The notes: generated by a model from the sequence alone, not told the origin. 64,000 nucleotides of DNA from Streptomyces sp. VRA16 Mangrove soil (GCF_017377775.1 NZ_JAFVLN010000002.1:682001-746000); one strand, 5' to 3'; shown: positions 42,067 to 50,087, counted from the first letter of the stretch. Program-made: numbers and translations.

Positions 42067-42111
42067 ACTTCACCGGATGTCTCCAACGACGACCCAACAT
42101 CGGCCCAACGC
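42067..42111 (-). promoter_or_regulatory. SARP-type triple heptamer promoter
   Basis: On the minus strand the heptamers GCGTTGG (42111-42105), ATGTTGG (42100-42094) and TCGTTGG (42089-42083) step by 11 bp. TGAAGT (42072-42067) follows after 10 nt. Confidence 0.75.
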
Positions 42112-42114
42112 CGC

Positions 42115-42520
42115 TCAGAATCCCTGTTCCGCAAGGCGTTCCAGGCCGAGGTGCTGGCGGGCGCGGGCCGGACAGCTCGGCGCAGGGCAGCGCGCGGGCG
42201 CCGTCCTTGAGCTGGACGTGGGCGTTGGCCACGTTGCCAGGGTGGAGGCCCGGGCAAGGCGGTCTCCGCGCTCCGTGAACAGCTGCAGGGCGCGCTCCAG
42301 TTCGTCCAGTGCCTCCTTGTCGCGGTAGGCCGTGCCGTGGGCGACGGCGGTCCTGCGGTGCATCCAGGCCAGGCCGAGGGAGTCGTCGTGGGCACGGGCG
42401 ATGTCGGTGGCACGGGCGAGTGCCGCGTCCCACTCGCCGGTCCACCAGTGGGCGGCCGCATAGCCGAAAAGTCCGCTCGCGAGGTGGTGTCCAGGGGCGG
42501 GGGTGGCTGCCGCGCCCCTG
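42115..42520 (-). pseudogene. remnant of a second SARP-STAND regulator
   Basis: The frame reads LASGLFGYAAAHWWTGEWDA, DIARAHDDSLGLAWMHRRTA and VAHGTAYRDKEALDELERAL, closely matching the TPR region of the 22335 protein (AAGLFGYATTHGWTGEWDHC and so on). A second frame carries NVANAHVQLKDGARALPCAE. The end, LERLAEQGF, corresponds to LRRLTEQGH of the intact gene. The N-terminal HTH, NB-ARC part and part of the repeats are deleted. It stops 3 bp before the SARP box. Confidence 0.82.
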
Positions 42521-42527
42521 CCTCGGA

Positions 42528-43067
42528 TCAAACCGACTTGATCCAGAACGACTCCATCGGGATACCACGACCCGTGGTGCCGATCTCCATGGTCCCCCCG
42601 TAGTTGTAGAAGGTGGGTCCGGGCAGCCAGCCGATGTTCCTGACGTAGGCGTTGCCGTCCGGCGTGCCCATGGACACGTCGAAGTAGACCCGCATGGCCT
42701 CCATCGGGTTGTAGTAGCCAATGGTTCCGGTGGTGCCGATCTGGATGTCGTGGCCATTGCTGGCGCACTCGTAGTGGTCGTCCCAGCCGTAGTTGGACCG
42801 GTGGGCCTTGGCGCAGACCTTGAAGGAGTCGGTCCCGGAGTTGACATGGATGCGGACGGCTTCGAGGTTCAGCGCGCGATCTCGGGTGCCTGCCCATTCA
42901 CCGTCGCAGTTCCAGTCCATCCACCCGATGTTCTGCACGTGTGCCTGGTAGCAGATGAAACCTGTGGGCGCGGACCGCGCGCTGGCCTGAGTGGCGCCGG
43001 TAGCAAGGGCGGCAACCGTCAGCGCAAGTGCGGCGAGTGTGCGTGTCACGTGTTTGAGCATGGCCAT
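42528..43067 (-). CDS. secreted ChW-repeat protein
   Basis: 179 residues from the ATG at 43067 (a second ATG at 43061 fits the GGGAAA ribosome site equally well). The signal peptide ends near residue 30 (ASA-R). The mature part consists of three clostridial-hydrophobic-W type repeats, each with the GW dipeptide and an EA(V/M)R or MES end: AHVQNIGWMDW...LEAVRIHV, KAHRSNYGWDDH...MEAMRVYF, AYVRNIGWLPG...MESFWIK. ChW repeats mediate extracellular interactions, for example in adhesins and cellulolytic clostridial proteins. A seven-base tandem array fills the leader directly upstream. Confidence 0.82.
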   Translation of the reverse strand: MAMLKHVTRTLAALALTVAALATGATQASARSAPTGFICYQAHVQNIGWMDWNCDGEWAGTRDRALNLEAVRIHVNSGTDSFKVCAKAHRSNYGWDDHYECASNGHDIQIGTTGTIGYYNPMEAMRVYFDVSMGTPDGNAYVRNIGWLPGPTFYNYGGTMEIGTTGRGIPMESFWIKSV

Positions 43068-43073
43068 TTCCCG

Positions 43074-43136
43074 TGTGTGGTGTGTGGTGTGTGGTGTGTG
43101 GTGTGTGGTGTGTGGTGTGTGGTGTGTGGTGTGTGG
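43074..43136. repeat. heptanucleotide tandem repeat TGTGTGG, nine copies
   Basis: Nine uninterrupted 7-bp units. They end about 7 bp before the start codon region of the ChW gene and would give a CCACACA-rich mRNA leader. The copy number could vary by slippage. Confidence 0.92.
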
Positions 43137-43222
43137 TGCTCCCGGAGCACGTGGGCGGGCACGCCATCGGCTGCGGCCGTCCCCCGCGTACGGTCGGCCT
43201 TCCGCTCAACCGTCCAGGCCAG

Positions 43223-43732
43223 TCAGCCGGCAGGGTGCGCCTCCCTGGCATTGGTCCAGGTGGTGCTGGTCGCGAAGTACGTGTCGTAAAGCTCCTGGAC
43301 ATCCAGAAGGCTCTCGGGTGGGACCTTGCCGTAGGCGATGCGCTCGAGATGCCGGAAGTATTCGAAGCGCTCGACACCCGGGGTGATGACGATGAGGATG
43401 TCGGCGTCGTGGCCGGGTGCGGCCGCGAAGGCGTGGGCCAGGCCGGGCGGGACGATGACCAGGTCGCCGCGTTCGGCTGTGACGAGCTGTTCGCCGGACA
43501 GGAGCTGCGCGGTCCCGTCCAACAGGTAGAACAGTTCGGCCGAGTGGGCATGGTGGTGCGGCCGGGCACCGTCCGCGCCATGGGTGAGGGTGACCCGCTG
43601 CGTGGACAGGGCGCCACCGGTCGCGCTGCTGTCCGCCAGGAGCCGGACCGTGCTCGGGGCCCGGCCGATGACCTCGGCCTGCGCGGCGCGGACCACCACG
43701 GATTCATCGAAATCTCCAGTGATGAGGGACAT
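43223..43732 (-). CDS. cupin-domain protein
   Basis: 169 residues from the ATG at 43732, behind GGAGGATTGAAGG. A single RmlC-like cupin: the first metal motif is PHHHAHSAELFYLLDG (two His, a further His and Glu), the second GDLVIVPPGLAHAFAA. A C-terminal tail with RFEYFRHLERIAYG is as in quercetin-dioxygenase-like cupins. It leads or shares an operon with the DUF4267 and DUF2871 membrane proteins upstream on the same strand (64-bp gap). It could be a small dioxygenase or isomerase; the substrate is unknown. Confidence 0.87.
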   Translation of the reverse strand: MSLITGDFDESVVVRAAQAEVIGRAPSTVRLLADSSATGGALSTQRVTLTHGADGARPHHHAHSAELFYLLDGTAQLLSGEQLVTAERGDLVIVPPGLAHAFAAAPGHDADILIVITPGVERFEYFRHLERIAYGKVPPESLLDVQELYDTYFATSTTWTNAREAHPAG

Positions 43733-43796
43733 CCTTCAATCCTCCGTGAGGGGTTCAGGTCGGCTCGACGCCGAGGAGTTGTGCCGATGTGCCGGG

Positions 43797-44165
43797 TCAG
43801 AGGGCGAACAGCAGGGCGGACGCCACCAACACCAGGACAGCGGTGGCGAAGTGGATGCCGAAGGCGATCGCCCGGGAACCGCCGTTGCGCAGCACGATCA
43901 AGGTGTCGCCCAGCGGCAGCAGCGCGACGACGAGCATGTACCAGGCTTCGGCGCGGGCTCCGACGAACGCAAGCAGGGCGAGACCGAGCAGGCCGTAACT
44001 GCCGTCACGCAGGCCCTTGATACGCAGGTAGGCGGTGGGACTGCCCGATGGGGACGCGACTCCGTACCCGTTGGCCGCGGCATGTGGGGAGTAGAGGAAC
44101 CGCGCGCCGACGAACAGGACGAGCAGATCGAGAAGAATCGCGAGGGTGTATGCGGTGATCGTCAT
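43797..44165 (-). CDS. DUF4267-type small membrane protein
   Basis: 122 residues, four hydrophobic helices. Family marks are ARFLYSPHAAANGYGV, AYLRIKGLRDGSYGLLGLAL and LPLGDTLIVLRNGGSRAIAFG, with conserved Arg/Lys-Gly-Asp in the second loop. The function of the family is unknown. The start lies 7 bp behind the stop of the DUF2871 gene, so they are co-translated in one operon. Confidence 0.8.
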   Translation of the reverse strand: MTITAYTLAILLDLLVLFVGARFLYSPHAAANGYGVASPSGSPTAYLRIKGLRDGSYGLLGLALLAFVGARAEAWYMLVVALLPLGDTLIVLRNGGSRAIAFGIHFATAVLVLVASALLFAL

Positions 44166-44172
44166 GGAGGTG

Positions 44173-44634
44173 TCACCGGTCCTGGAGCGTCGAAGGGGCG
44201 ACGGTGGCCGCGCCCGCGGTGGATGGCTGCGGCTGGGCCTGCAGGCGCTTGCCGATCGTGATGAACAGCAGGACCAGACCCGCGGTCAGCAGGATGTGGC
44301 CGAGGCCTGCGATGCCTGATACGGCGGCGCCGCTGTCGCGCCCGAGGACCGTCAGGGTGCCGTGCAGGGTCATCATGCCGACGGTGATGACCAGGCCCGC
44401 GTTGTAGATCCAGAAGAACCAGCCGAACAGCGCACTGGCCGTCAGGGAGAACAGCTTCTCCAGCGCCAGCACGACGAGGAAGAACAGCATTCCCAGGGCG
44501 AGAACATGGGTGTGCACGACCCCCAGCTGGGTCTGCCCGGTGAAATGCTCGGCCTTGGTGAGTTCCCGGTAGTACAGGCCGCTGACCACACCGAGGATCA
44601 TGTAGAGGTGGGCGGCGTTGAGGAGTTTCTTCAT
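44173..44634 (-). CDS. DUF2871-type membrane protein
   Basis: 153 residues from the ATG at 44634. Four transmembrane helices. The opening LLNAAHLYMILGVVSGLYYR, the VVHTHVLALGMLFFLVVLAL segment with two His, and YNAGLVITVGMM are typical of DUF2871. His residues inside helices suggest heme or metal binding, but this is inference. First gene of the operon DUF2871-DUF4267-cupin. The longer open frame to 44838 has no membrane start and no ribosome site. Confidence 0.82.
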   Translation of the reverse strand: MKKLLNAAHLYMILGVVSGLYYRELTKAEHFTGQTQLGVVHTHVLALGMLFFLVVLALEKLFSLTASALFGWFFWIYNAGLVITVGMMTLHGTLTVLGRDSGAAVSGIAGLGHILLTAGLVLLFITIGKRLQAQPQPSTAGAATVAPSTLQDR

Positions 44635-44983
44635 GCGCGGTTGCCTTCTTCGGGTGCGGTGTTCCACAGCTGACGGAGCAGGGCCGAGGGCGATGACGTC
44701 GACAATCAAGGGGCAACGACCGCGCTGCGCACGGGCGATCGGCCCGGCTCGGCATACGAACGGCATACGTGTGACTCCGCTGCCTCCGTCGATCCCGCTT
44801 CCGGATGCTAGGCCGACGCCGCACGGAGTGAGGCGCATCGCGTGCAGACCTCACGGACAACGCGTGCAGGAGCTGCGTGAGGGTGCGACCTGGAAGTGCC
44901 TTGAGGTCCCCGCCCACGCGGAATCCGTCGAGCGCCGTCCCCGGCTCACGCGCCCCGGACCGATGTGTCTTCTGTCCGCCAGG
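44635..44983. other. regulatory region between AraC gene and DUF2871 operon
   Basis: 349 bp without a gene. It contains the direct repeat at 44750-44769, the likely AraC site; the rest is unremarkable. Confidence 0.5.
44750..44769 (-). promoter_or_regulatory. direct repeat CGGCATACG, AraC-type operator candidate
   Basis: CGGCATACG at 44750-44758 and 44761-44769, one helical turn (11 bp) apart. It lies about 120 bp before the DUF2871 start and behind the AraC regulator gene. AraC proteins typically bind such direct repeats. Confidence 0.55.
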
Positions 44984-45988
44984 TCATACCCTCCGCCCGG
45001 ACCCCATGGCCTCGGTGCGGTAAGCGTGCGGGGTGGTCCCGTAACTGGCACGGAAGGTCCGGTTGAACGACGCCGCACTGGTGAACCCCCACCGAGCGGC
45101 GATGACGTGAACGGCAAGATGACGCAGCTGCGGACGGGCCAGGTCGGCCCTGCAGCGCTCCAGTCGACGTCGGCGGATCACCGCCGCCACCCCTTCGCCC
45201 GCGCCAAGAGACTCGTCATGGCTCTGGAACAGCGTGTACAAGGTGCGCAGCGAGATGTGGTGATGATCGGCGATCGCACGGGGTGTCAGGCCCGGATCGC
45301 CCAGCCTCTGTTCGATGAAGGCGTCGATCCGACGCCGCATGACCTGCGCCCGGGCGCCGGCCGGTGTATGCACTTCCGCGCCCAGTTGCTGGCTCAGGCA
45401 CGAAACGGCCAGCTCCACTGCCGAGTTGGCGAGCACACCCAGATCCAGGGGCCTGCAGTCCGGACCGCTCCCGGCCAAAGAGACCAGGAACTGGGCCAGG
45501 ATGGCCCCCATGCCCGTGCCGCTGGACATGCGTCGTGCGAGCAGTCGGTCGATCTGCTGGGAGGGCAGTGGCATCCGCGCTTTGGGTATCTGCAGGACCA
45601 GGGCATCCACCGTGCCGCCGTCGAGGCCCGAACCGGACTTGTACGGGCGGGAGGTGTCCCACAGCACCATGTCCCCGGCGTACAGCTCCGCCTCGCTGTC
45701 CCCCTGCGCGTACCAGGCGGATCCCCTGGTCACCAGACCCAGTTGGTATTGCTCCGGATCCCCACGGCGGATCAGCGCCGGGGTGCGCCATGAACGCAGT
45801 GGTGCATACGAGAACCTCGACACCTGGGCCGCACCGAGGTCCAGGAAGGCACCTTCCGCATGAAATCCGGCAGCATCCTGCGGAGCGAACGCGGAAGGCA
45901 TCAACGCGTTGGACACCGTCTGCGCAAACCAGTCGAATCTGTCCGTCACCGGCACCTGTACCGAGTCAGCACCATGCCACATCGTCAA
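44984..45988 (-). CDS. AraC-family regulator (AraC_binding_2 type)
   Basis: 334 residues. The N-terminal cupin-like sensing domain (residues about 1-195) includes YQLGLVTRGSAWYAQGDSEA and GDMVLWDTSRPYKSG, the signature of the NphR/FeaR-like group. The C-terminal AraC HTH (residues about 225-330) reads LTPRAIADHHHISLRTLYTL and HVIAARWGFTSAASFNRTFR. Regulators of this group often activate aromatic or nitrile catabolic genes. On the same strand 350 bp downstream lies the DUF2871-DUF4267-cupin operon with an 11-bp-spaced direct repeat in front, the most likely target. Confidence 0.9.
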   Translation of the reverse strand: MTMWHGADSVQVPVTDRFDWFAQTVSNALMPSAFAPQDAAGFHAEGAFLDLGAAQVSRFSYAPLRSWRTPALIRRGDPEQYQLGLVTRGSAWYAQGDSEAELYAGDMVLWDTSRPYKSGSGLDGGTVDALVLQIPKARMPLPSQQIDRLLARRMSSGTGMGAILAQFLVSLAGSGPDCRPLDLGVLANSAVELAVSCLSQQLGAEVHTPAGARAQVMRRRIDAFIEQRLGDPGLTPRAIADHHHISLRTLYTLFQSHDESLGAGEGVAAVIRRRRLERCRADLARPQLRHLAVHVIAARWGFTSAASFNRTFRASYGTTPHAYRTEAMGSGRRV

Positions 45989-46212
45989 GCCTCCAGCTTG
46001 CTTCTTCTACCCCGCTCGGTCTTCTCGCCCGACCAACGCAACGATCACTCGCGGCGCTGTATGCCGAGCCGACTCGGCCCGGCCGGGCCGCCTCGACCCC
46101 GTGCTCACCACCGGCGCCCCCGCGGCAGCGGCGGACGGGCCAGGTCCGATCGGCTCCAACGGCTGGCGCCGGCAGTACAGTTGGCGCACTCGAGATGCAG
46201 AGGAGTTCGCCG

Positions 46213-46443
46213 GTGCGGACAAGGGACAGCGACGTCGGTGGTCACGGCCCGCAGGCCGCGACCATCCGGTGGATACAGGTCGCGTTGTTCGGAGCCGTCG
46301 TTCTTCTGGTCGGGTTCCGTATCTGGGAGCGGCACCACGGAGGCGCGTCGAGCTCGATCACGTTCGGGCTGATGGGCGCGGCGGCACTGTCCATCGGCGC
46401 GCTGGAACACCATCGGTCGAACGCCGCCCGACGATCCCGTTGA
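46213..46443 (+). CDS. small two-helix membrane protein
   Basis: 76 residues from the GTG at 46213, chosen because AGGAGTTCGCC precedes it; an ATG at 46195 would lie upstream of that site. Two hydrophobic stretches (WIQVALFGAVVLLVGFRIW and SITFGLMGAAALSIGALEH) separated by a basic/Gly loop, with an Arg-rich end. TACAGT at 46174-46179 may be the -10. I do not know the family; such small integral proteins are common in Streptomyces. Confidence 0.55.
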   Translation: MRTRDSDVGGHGPQAATIRWIQVALFGAVVLLVGFRIWERHHGGASSSITFGLMGAAALSIGALEHHRSNAARRSR

Positions 46444-46581
46444 CCCGCCTCCCCGTCGACTCGGGGCGCCGGCCGCCCCGGTTCGCCCAGGGCCTGCCGG
46501 TCCCGGGCGCGCAGCGGCTCCTGGAGAGCACCGCACCCGACGGGTCAGGGGCGATCCTCTCGGGGATGCCCGTAGGCGACC

Positions 46582-46938
46582 TCACACGGCGTGCTCGACG
46601 TACTCGAAAACGATGCCACCAGGGTGTCGCACCGTGGCATTACGGCCGGTGGGGACCTGATGCGGGCCGGAGAGGATCTCGCCGCCGTGCGCATCGAGAA
46701 GATCGCCCAGGCCGTCGAGATCGTCGACGAGGACCGTGCTCCGCACGTCCCGAAAGGGGGCGAGGGCCTCCTCCGTACCCGCCACGACCAGGAACCCGCC
46801 GATCCCCGCCAGTTCCACGTCGGCGTAGGGGAAGCGCATCCTGACGTCCTCCCCGGTCAGCGCGCGCAGTGAAGGCAACGCCCGATCCAGATCGTCCACG
46901 TACAGCCGAGCCAGTGTCCTCAGTACCTTCACGCCCAC
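46582..46938 (-). CDS. VOC-family protein
   Basis: 118 residues from the GTG at 46938 (a GTG at 46932 is nearly as good). One VOC/glyoxalase-like domain: RLYVDDLDRALPSLRALTG, ELAGIGGFLVVAG, VRHPGGIVFEYVEHA. The first metal position is Arg-Leu-Tyr rather than His, so metal-dependent catalysis is doubtful, and a binding role is possible. Divergent from an ArsR regulator across 78 bp that contain an inverted repeat. Confidence 0.85.
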   Translation of the reverse strand: MGVKVLRTLARLYVDDLDRALPSLRALTGEDVRMRFPYADVELAGIGGFLVVAGTEEALAPFRDVRSTVLVDDLDGLGDLLDAHGGEILSGPHQVPTGRNATVRHPGGIVFEYVEHAV

Positions 46939-46953
46939 CCCTGAAGATCAATT

Positions 46954-46977
46954 CGATATTCCCGAACTGTGGAATCG
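46954..46977. promoter_or_regulatory. ArsR-type operator candidate
   Basis: ATTCC (46958-46962) and GGAAT (46971-46975) form an inverted repeat with an 8-bp spacer, flanked by CGAT/CG. It lies between the divergent VOC and ArsR genes. Confidence 0.5.
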
Positions 46978-47016
46978 TGCGTCATCATAGACACAGACCC
47001 AAAGGAGGACGACCCG

Positions 47017-47337
47017 ATGCCCGCACTGCCCCAGCCCCGGCCCCAGGACTTCGCCATCGCCACCGTGCTGCACGCACTCGGCGACCCGGTCCGCCTGGAC
47101 CTGCTGCGACGCCTGGCCGCGGACGGAGAATGCACCTGCAGCCCGGAAGGCGTCACCGTGGCCCGCTCCACCCTGTCCAACCACTGGCGCATCCTGCGCG
47201 AAGCGGGCGTCATCTCCGTGCGCACCAGCGGGAAGACCCGCCTGGTCACCCTCCGCCGCCAAGAGCTCGACGCCCGCTTCCCCCGTCTGCTCGACGCCGT
47301 GCTGGACGAGGTCGACCGGCACGCCGACATCGCGTGA
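47017..47337 (+). CDS. ArsR-family winged-helix regulator
   Basis: 106 residues from the ATG at 47017, behind AAAGGAGGACGACCC. The core is VLHALGDPVRLDLLRRLAAD, a recognition helix VARSTLSNHWRILREAGV and a wing SGKTRLVTLRRQEL. The ArsR metal-binding pattern ELCVCDL is replaced by ECTCSPEG with two cysteines, so thiol or metal sensing is possible but not certain. Divergent from the VOC protein, which it very probably represses. Confidence 0.88.
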   Translation: MPALPQPRPQDFAIATVLHALGDPVRLDLLRRLAADGECTCSPEGVTVARSTLSNHWRILREAGVISVRTSGKTRLVTLRRQELDARFPRLLDAVLDEVDRHADIA

Positions 47338-47790
47338 CCCCCGCAGGTCAGGAACGCAGCCACAGCCGGACCGTGGTGGGGCCAGCGGTGTCGCCGAACA
47401 CGTATGCCTCCTTTGTTGTATCGGGTCGCCACCGACCGAACTCCTCTGCGCGCCAAGGTGGTTCGCCGCACCGCCTTGCGACGGGCGGGCCGTCCGCGGT
47501 CGGAGCCCGGAGGCCGGCCGCCGACGCTTCCGCGGCGCCGCCGCATGGTCGGCCGCGTCTGCAGCACCGGGACGGTGTGCTTGGTCTGCCGAGGCCGCGG
47601 ACAGCGCCGTCGGGATGATCTCAGCGGCGCCGCATGGGCGTGGCTGGAGCGGCACTTACCAAGAAGCGACCGTGCGAGACACTCGGTCGGACCGGTCCGC
47701 GCCGGTCCTCCCTGCTCGTCTCGCACGCGGCCCGGCTGTCATGGCGGCGTGGCACACTGACCGCTCAGGCAGCAGTTGTGGGGGGATGCG
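47338..47790. other. intergenic region with transposase fragment
   Basis: 453 bp. The first 130 bp hold an IS5-type 3' fragment on the minus strand; the remaining part has no supportable gene. Confidence 0.55.
47348..47470 (-). pseudogene. IS5-family transposase C-terminal fragment
   Basis: Minus-strand frames give RSVATRYNK and, after a one-base shift, AYVFGDTAGPTTVRLWLRS followed by a stop. This matches the VATRYDK...RLWLR end of IS5/IS1647-like transposases. Nothing else of the element remains. Confidence 0.65.
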
Positions 47791-48510
47791 GTGGGTCTGG
47801 AGATCGAGAGCAGACCGTCGGAGCTGCCGTACATCGAGCGGGTCTGGCGCAGCCGCAGCGACGCGGTGGGCCGGATGACGTCGATCGCGGCATCGCACTG
47901 GGAGCTCGTCTTCTGGGAGCACGAAGGCCAGGTCCAGGCGGCCGTCATGGGCCCCGAACCCAGGGCTTGTCCGGCCGCCGTGCCCAAGGACGCCACGTTC
48001 TTCGGCATCAGCTTCGCGCTGGGTACCTCGATGCCGCACATACCGATCAGCCGGCTCGTGGGCGCCAGCGCGGAGATACCCGATGTGACGCGCCGCTCGG
48101 TCTGGCTGAAGGGCTCTGCCTGGCATCCGCCCGATTACGACAACGCGGAGGCGTTCGTACGGCGCATGGTGCGTGAGGGCATCGTGGACCGCGACCCGAT
48201 CGTGCCCGCCGTGCTCGACGGCGCCGCTCCCGATGTCTCCGAGCGCACCCTCCAACGCCGCTTCGTCGCGACCACGGGGCTCACCCGGGGCGCCATCCGG
48301 CAGATCCAACGGGCCCGTGAGGCGGCGGTGCTGATCCAGGAGGGCACACCTGCCCAGGACGTCGTGCACCGGCTGGGCTACTTCGATCAGCCACACCTGG
48401 CTCGGTCCTTGACCCGGTACATCGGCCGGACCGCCACGCGGTTGAGCTGCCCGGACGCGACCGAACCCCTGTCGCTTCTGTACAAGCCCTCGTCCTCGAT
48501 GCCCGCATAG
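47791..48510 (+). CDS. AraC-family regulator with DUF6597-like N-terminus
   Basis: 239 residues from the GTG at 47791, with GGGGGGATGC before it; a TTG 15 bp upstream is also open. The N-terminal domain (residues about 1-140) contains SIAASHWELVFWEHEGQVQA and FFGISFALGTSMPHIP. The C-terminal AraC HTH reads VSERTLQRRFVATTGLTRGA and AQDVVHRLGYFDQPHLARSL. It probably regulates the DHFR-like gene 50 bp downstream on the same strand, with which it may be co-transcribed. Confidence 0.87.
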   Translation: MGLEIESRPSELPYIERVWRSRSDAVGRMTSIAASHWELVFWEHEGQVQAAVMGPEPRACPAAVPKDATFFGISFALGTSMPHIPISRLVGASAEIPDVTRRSVWLKGSAWHPPDYDNAEAFVRRMVREGIVDRDPIVPAVLDGAAPDVSERTLQRRFVATTGLTRGAIRQIQRAREAAVLIQEGTPAQDVVHRLGYFDQPHLARSLTRYIGRTATRLSCPDATEPLSLLYKPSSSMPA

Positions 48511-48560
48511 GTTTCCTCACGTAGCCGGGCAGGCGGCCCGGAACTCATCACGGAGGAATC

Positions 48561-49115
48561 ATGCGCAAGGTCGTTTCGAGTCCGTTCATCTCGCTCGACG
48601 GTGTCGTCCAGTCACCGGATCAGTGGCAGTTCGCCTTCGACGCGGAGATGGGCGCGGCGCTGGGGAAGGCGCTGGAGACGGCGGACACGATCCTGATGGG
48701 CCGGGTGACCTTCACCGAGTGGGCCGGCTACTGGCCGACGGTGACCAGCGGCGAGGACGCCGGTTTCGCCCGGTGGATCAACGAGTCCCCCAAGTACGTC
48801 GTCTCCTCCACCCTGGACAGCGTCGAGGACTGGGCCAACAGCACCCTCATCAACGGCGACCTGCCGGCCGCGATCGAGAAGCTCAAGGCGGGCGAGGGCA
48901 AGGACATCACCGTCGCGGGCAGCCCGACGCTGGTGCGTTCGCTGCTGGAGATGGATCTGCTGGACGAACTGGTGCTGCTGATCCACCCGGTGGTGGCCGG
49001 CGAAGGCCGGAAGAAGCTGTTCAAGGACGACACTGCTCTGAAGAAGCTGGAACTGGTCAGCGCCGAGCCCACCAGCAGTGGCGTGATCATCGCGACGTAC
49101 CGTCCGATGCGCTGA
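48561..49115 (+). CDS. dihydrofolate-reductase-like (RibD C-terminal type) protein
   Basis: 184 residues. RibD_C/DHFR fold: RKVVSSPFISLDGVVQSPDQ, the nucleotide loop DTILMGRVTFTEWAGYW, DITVAGSPTLVRSLLEMDLL and the strand DELVLLIHPVVAGEGRKKLF. These stand-alone YwjB/YyaP-like reductases use NADPH on pteridine-like or unknown substrates; a real role in folate synthesis is unlikely. A GGAGGAATC ribosome site stands before the ATG. Follows the AraC gene. Confidence 0.9.
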   Translation: MRKVVSSPFISLDGVVQSPDQWQFAFDAEMGAALGKALETADTILMGRVTFTEWAGYWPTVTSGEDAGFARWINESPKYVVSSTLDSVEDWANSTLINGDLPAAIEKLKAGEGKDITVAGSPTLVRSLLEMDLLDELVLLIHPVVAGEGRKKLFKDDTALKKLELVSAEPTSSGVIIATYRPMR

Positions 49116-49190
49116 GCGCTGGACCGTAGCGGCAGGCGGACAGCTCCGTTCCGGAGGACGTAGCGGACGGGTTGCCGACCGACGAGCTCG

Positions 49191-50087
49191 TCAGCCCGAG
49201 AGCGAGGCGGCTGCGACGGCGAGCAGCGAGCGTACGGCCGGGTCGGCGTGCGGCCGGTGCAGGGCCGCGATGGTGGTGGTGAGTTCGGGCGCCTCGTCGG
49301 TGAGCGGGAGGAAGCGGATGCCCGGGAAGGAGAGCGCGGCGGTGTGCTCGGGGACCAGGGCGACGCACAGACCGGAGGCGACGTAGCCGAGCAGGCCCGG
49401 CAGGTCGTCAGCGTAAGCCTGCAGGCCGGGGACGAAACCCGCGCGTTCGCATGCCTGGAGCACGCGCCGTGCCAGTTGCTGCAGTGGCCCGTCGCCGAGG
49501 CCGGCGAACTGGTGGTGGCGCAGGTCGGCGAGCGCGAGGCGCTCGTTCTTGGCGAGGGGGTCCGCCACGGGCAGGGCGGCGACGAGGCGTTCTTCGGTGA
49601 GCCGGTGGACCGTCAGGTCGTCCTCGTCGAGTTCGGGCTGGCGTACCAGCGCGAGGTCCACGGTGCCGCTGCGGACGAGCTCGGTCAGCGCCCCGCTGGA
49701 TCCCTGCCGCACGTGCAGCCGCAGGCCCGGCAGTTGCTCGGCGGCGTCGGCGAGCACCCGCGGCAGGTGCCAGTGGCCGAGGCCGGTGACGAAGCCGACC
49801 CGCACTTCGCCCTCCTTGCCGGAGGCGATCCGGCGCGCGCGGGCGAGAGCGGACTCCTGCGCCTCCAGTATCTTTCGGGCGTCGGTCGCGAAGGCCTCAC
49901 CGGCGGGGGTCAGGCTGACGCCCTGACTGCTCCGGTCGAGCAGGCGGGTGCCGATGATCCGCTCCAGGCGCTGGACCGCCTGACTGAGCGGTGGCTGACT
50001 CATCATCAGACGGCTCGCCGCGCGGCCGAAATGCTTCTCCTCGGCCAGGACGGTGAACTGTTCCAGCAGGCGGGGCGTGAGATCCAT
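49191..50087 (-). CDS. LysR-family regulator
   Basis: 298 residues. wHTH at residues 1-62: LLEQFTVLAEEKHFGRAASR, SQPPLSQAVQRLERIIGTRL. The ligand domain has VRVGFVTGLGHW and the FAGLGDG/GLLGYVASGLCVALVP segments of BenM/CatR-like regulators. It lies directly downstream of two acyl-CoA dehydrogenases and a CoA-transferase on the same strand, separated from them by a strong hairpin. Its likely targets are that operon and the divergent CoA-transferase at 53629. Confidence 0.9.
   Translation of the reverse strand: MDLTPRLLEQFTVLAEEKHFGRAASRLMMSQPPLSQAVQRLERIIGTRLLDRSSQGVSLTPAGEAFATDARKILEAQESALARARRIASGKEGEVRVGFVTGLGHWHLPRVLADAAEQLPGLRLHVRQGSSGALTELVRSGTVDLALVRQPELDEDDLTVHRLTEERLVAALPVADPLAKNERLALADLRHHQFAGLGDGPLQQLARRVLQACERAGFVPGLQAYADDLPGLLGYVASGLCVALVPEHTAALSFPGIRFLPLTDEAPELTTTIAALHRPHADPAVRSLLAVAAASLSG

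Noticed and set aside
47404..47760. 118-codon plus-strand frame
   Set aside because: Arg-rich composition, overlaps the IS5 fragment and has no ribosome site or motif.
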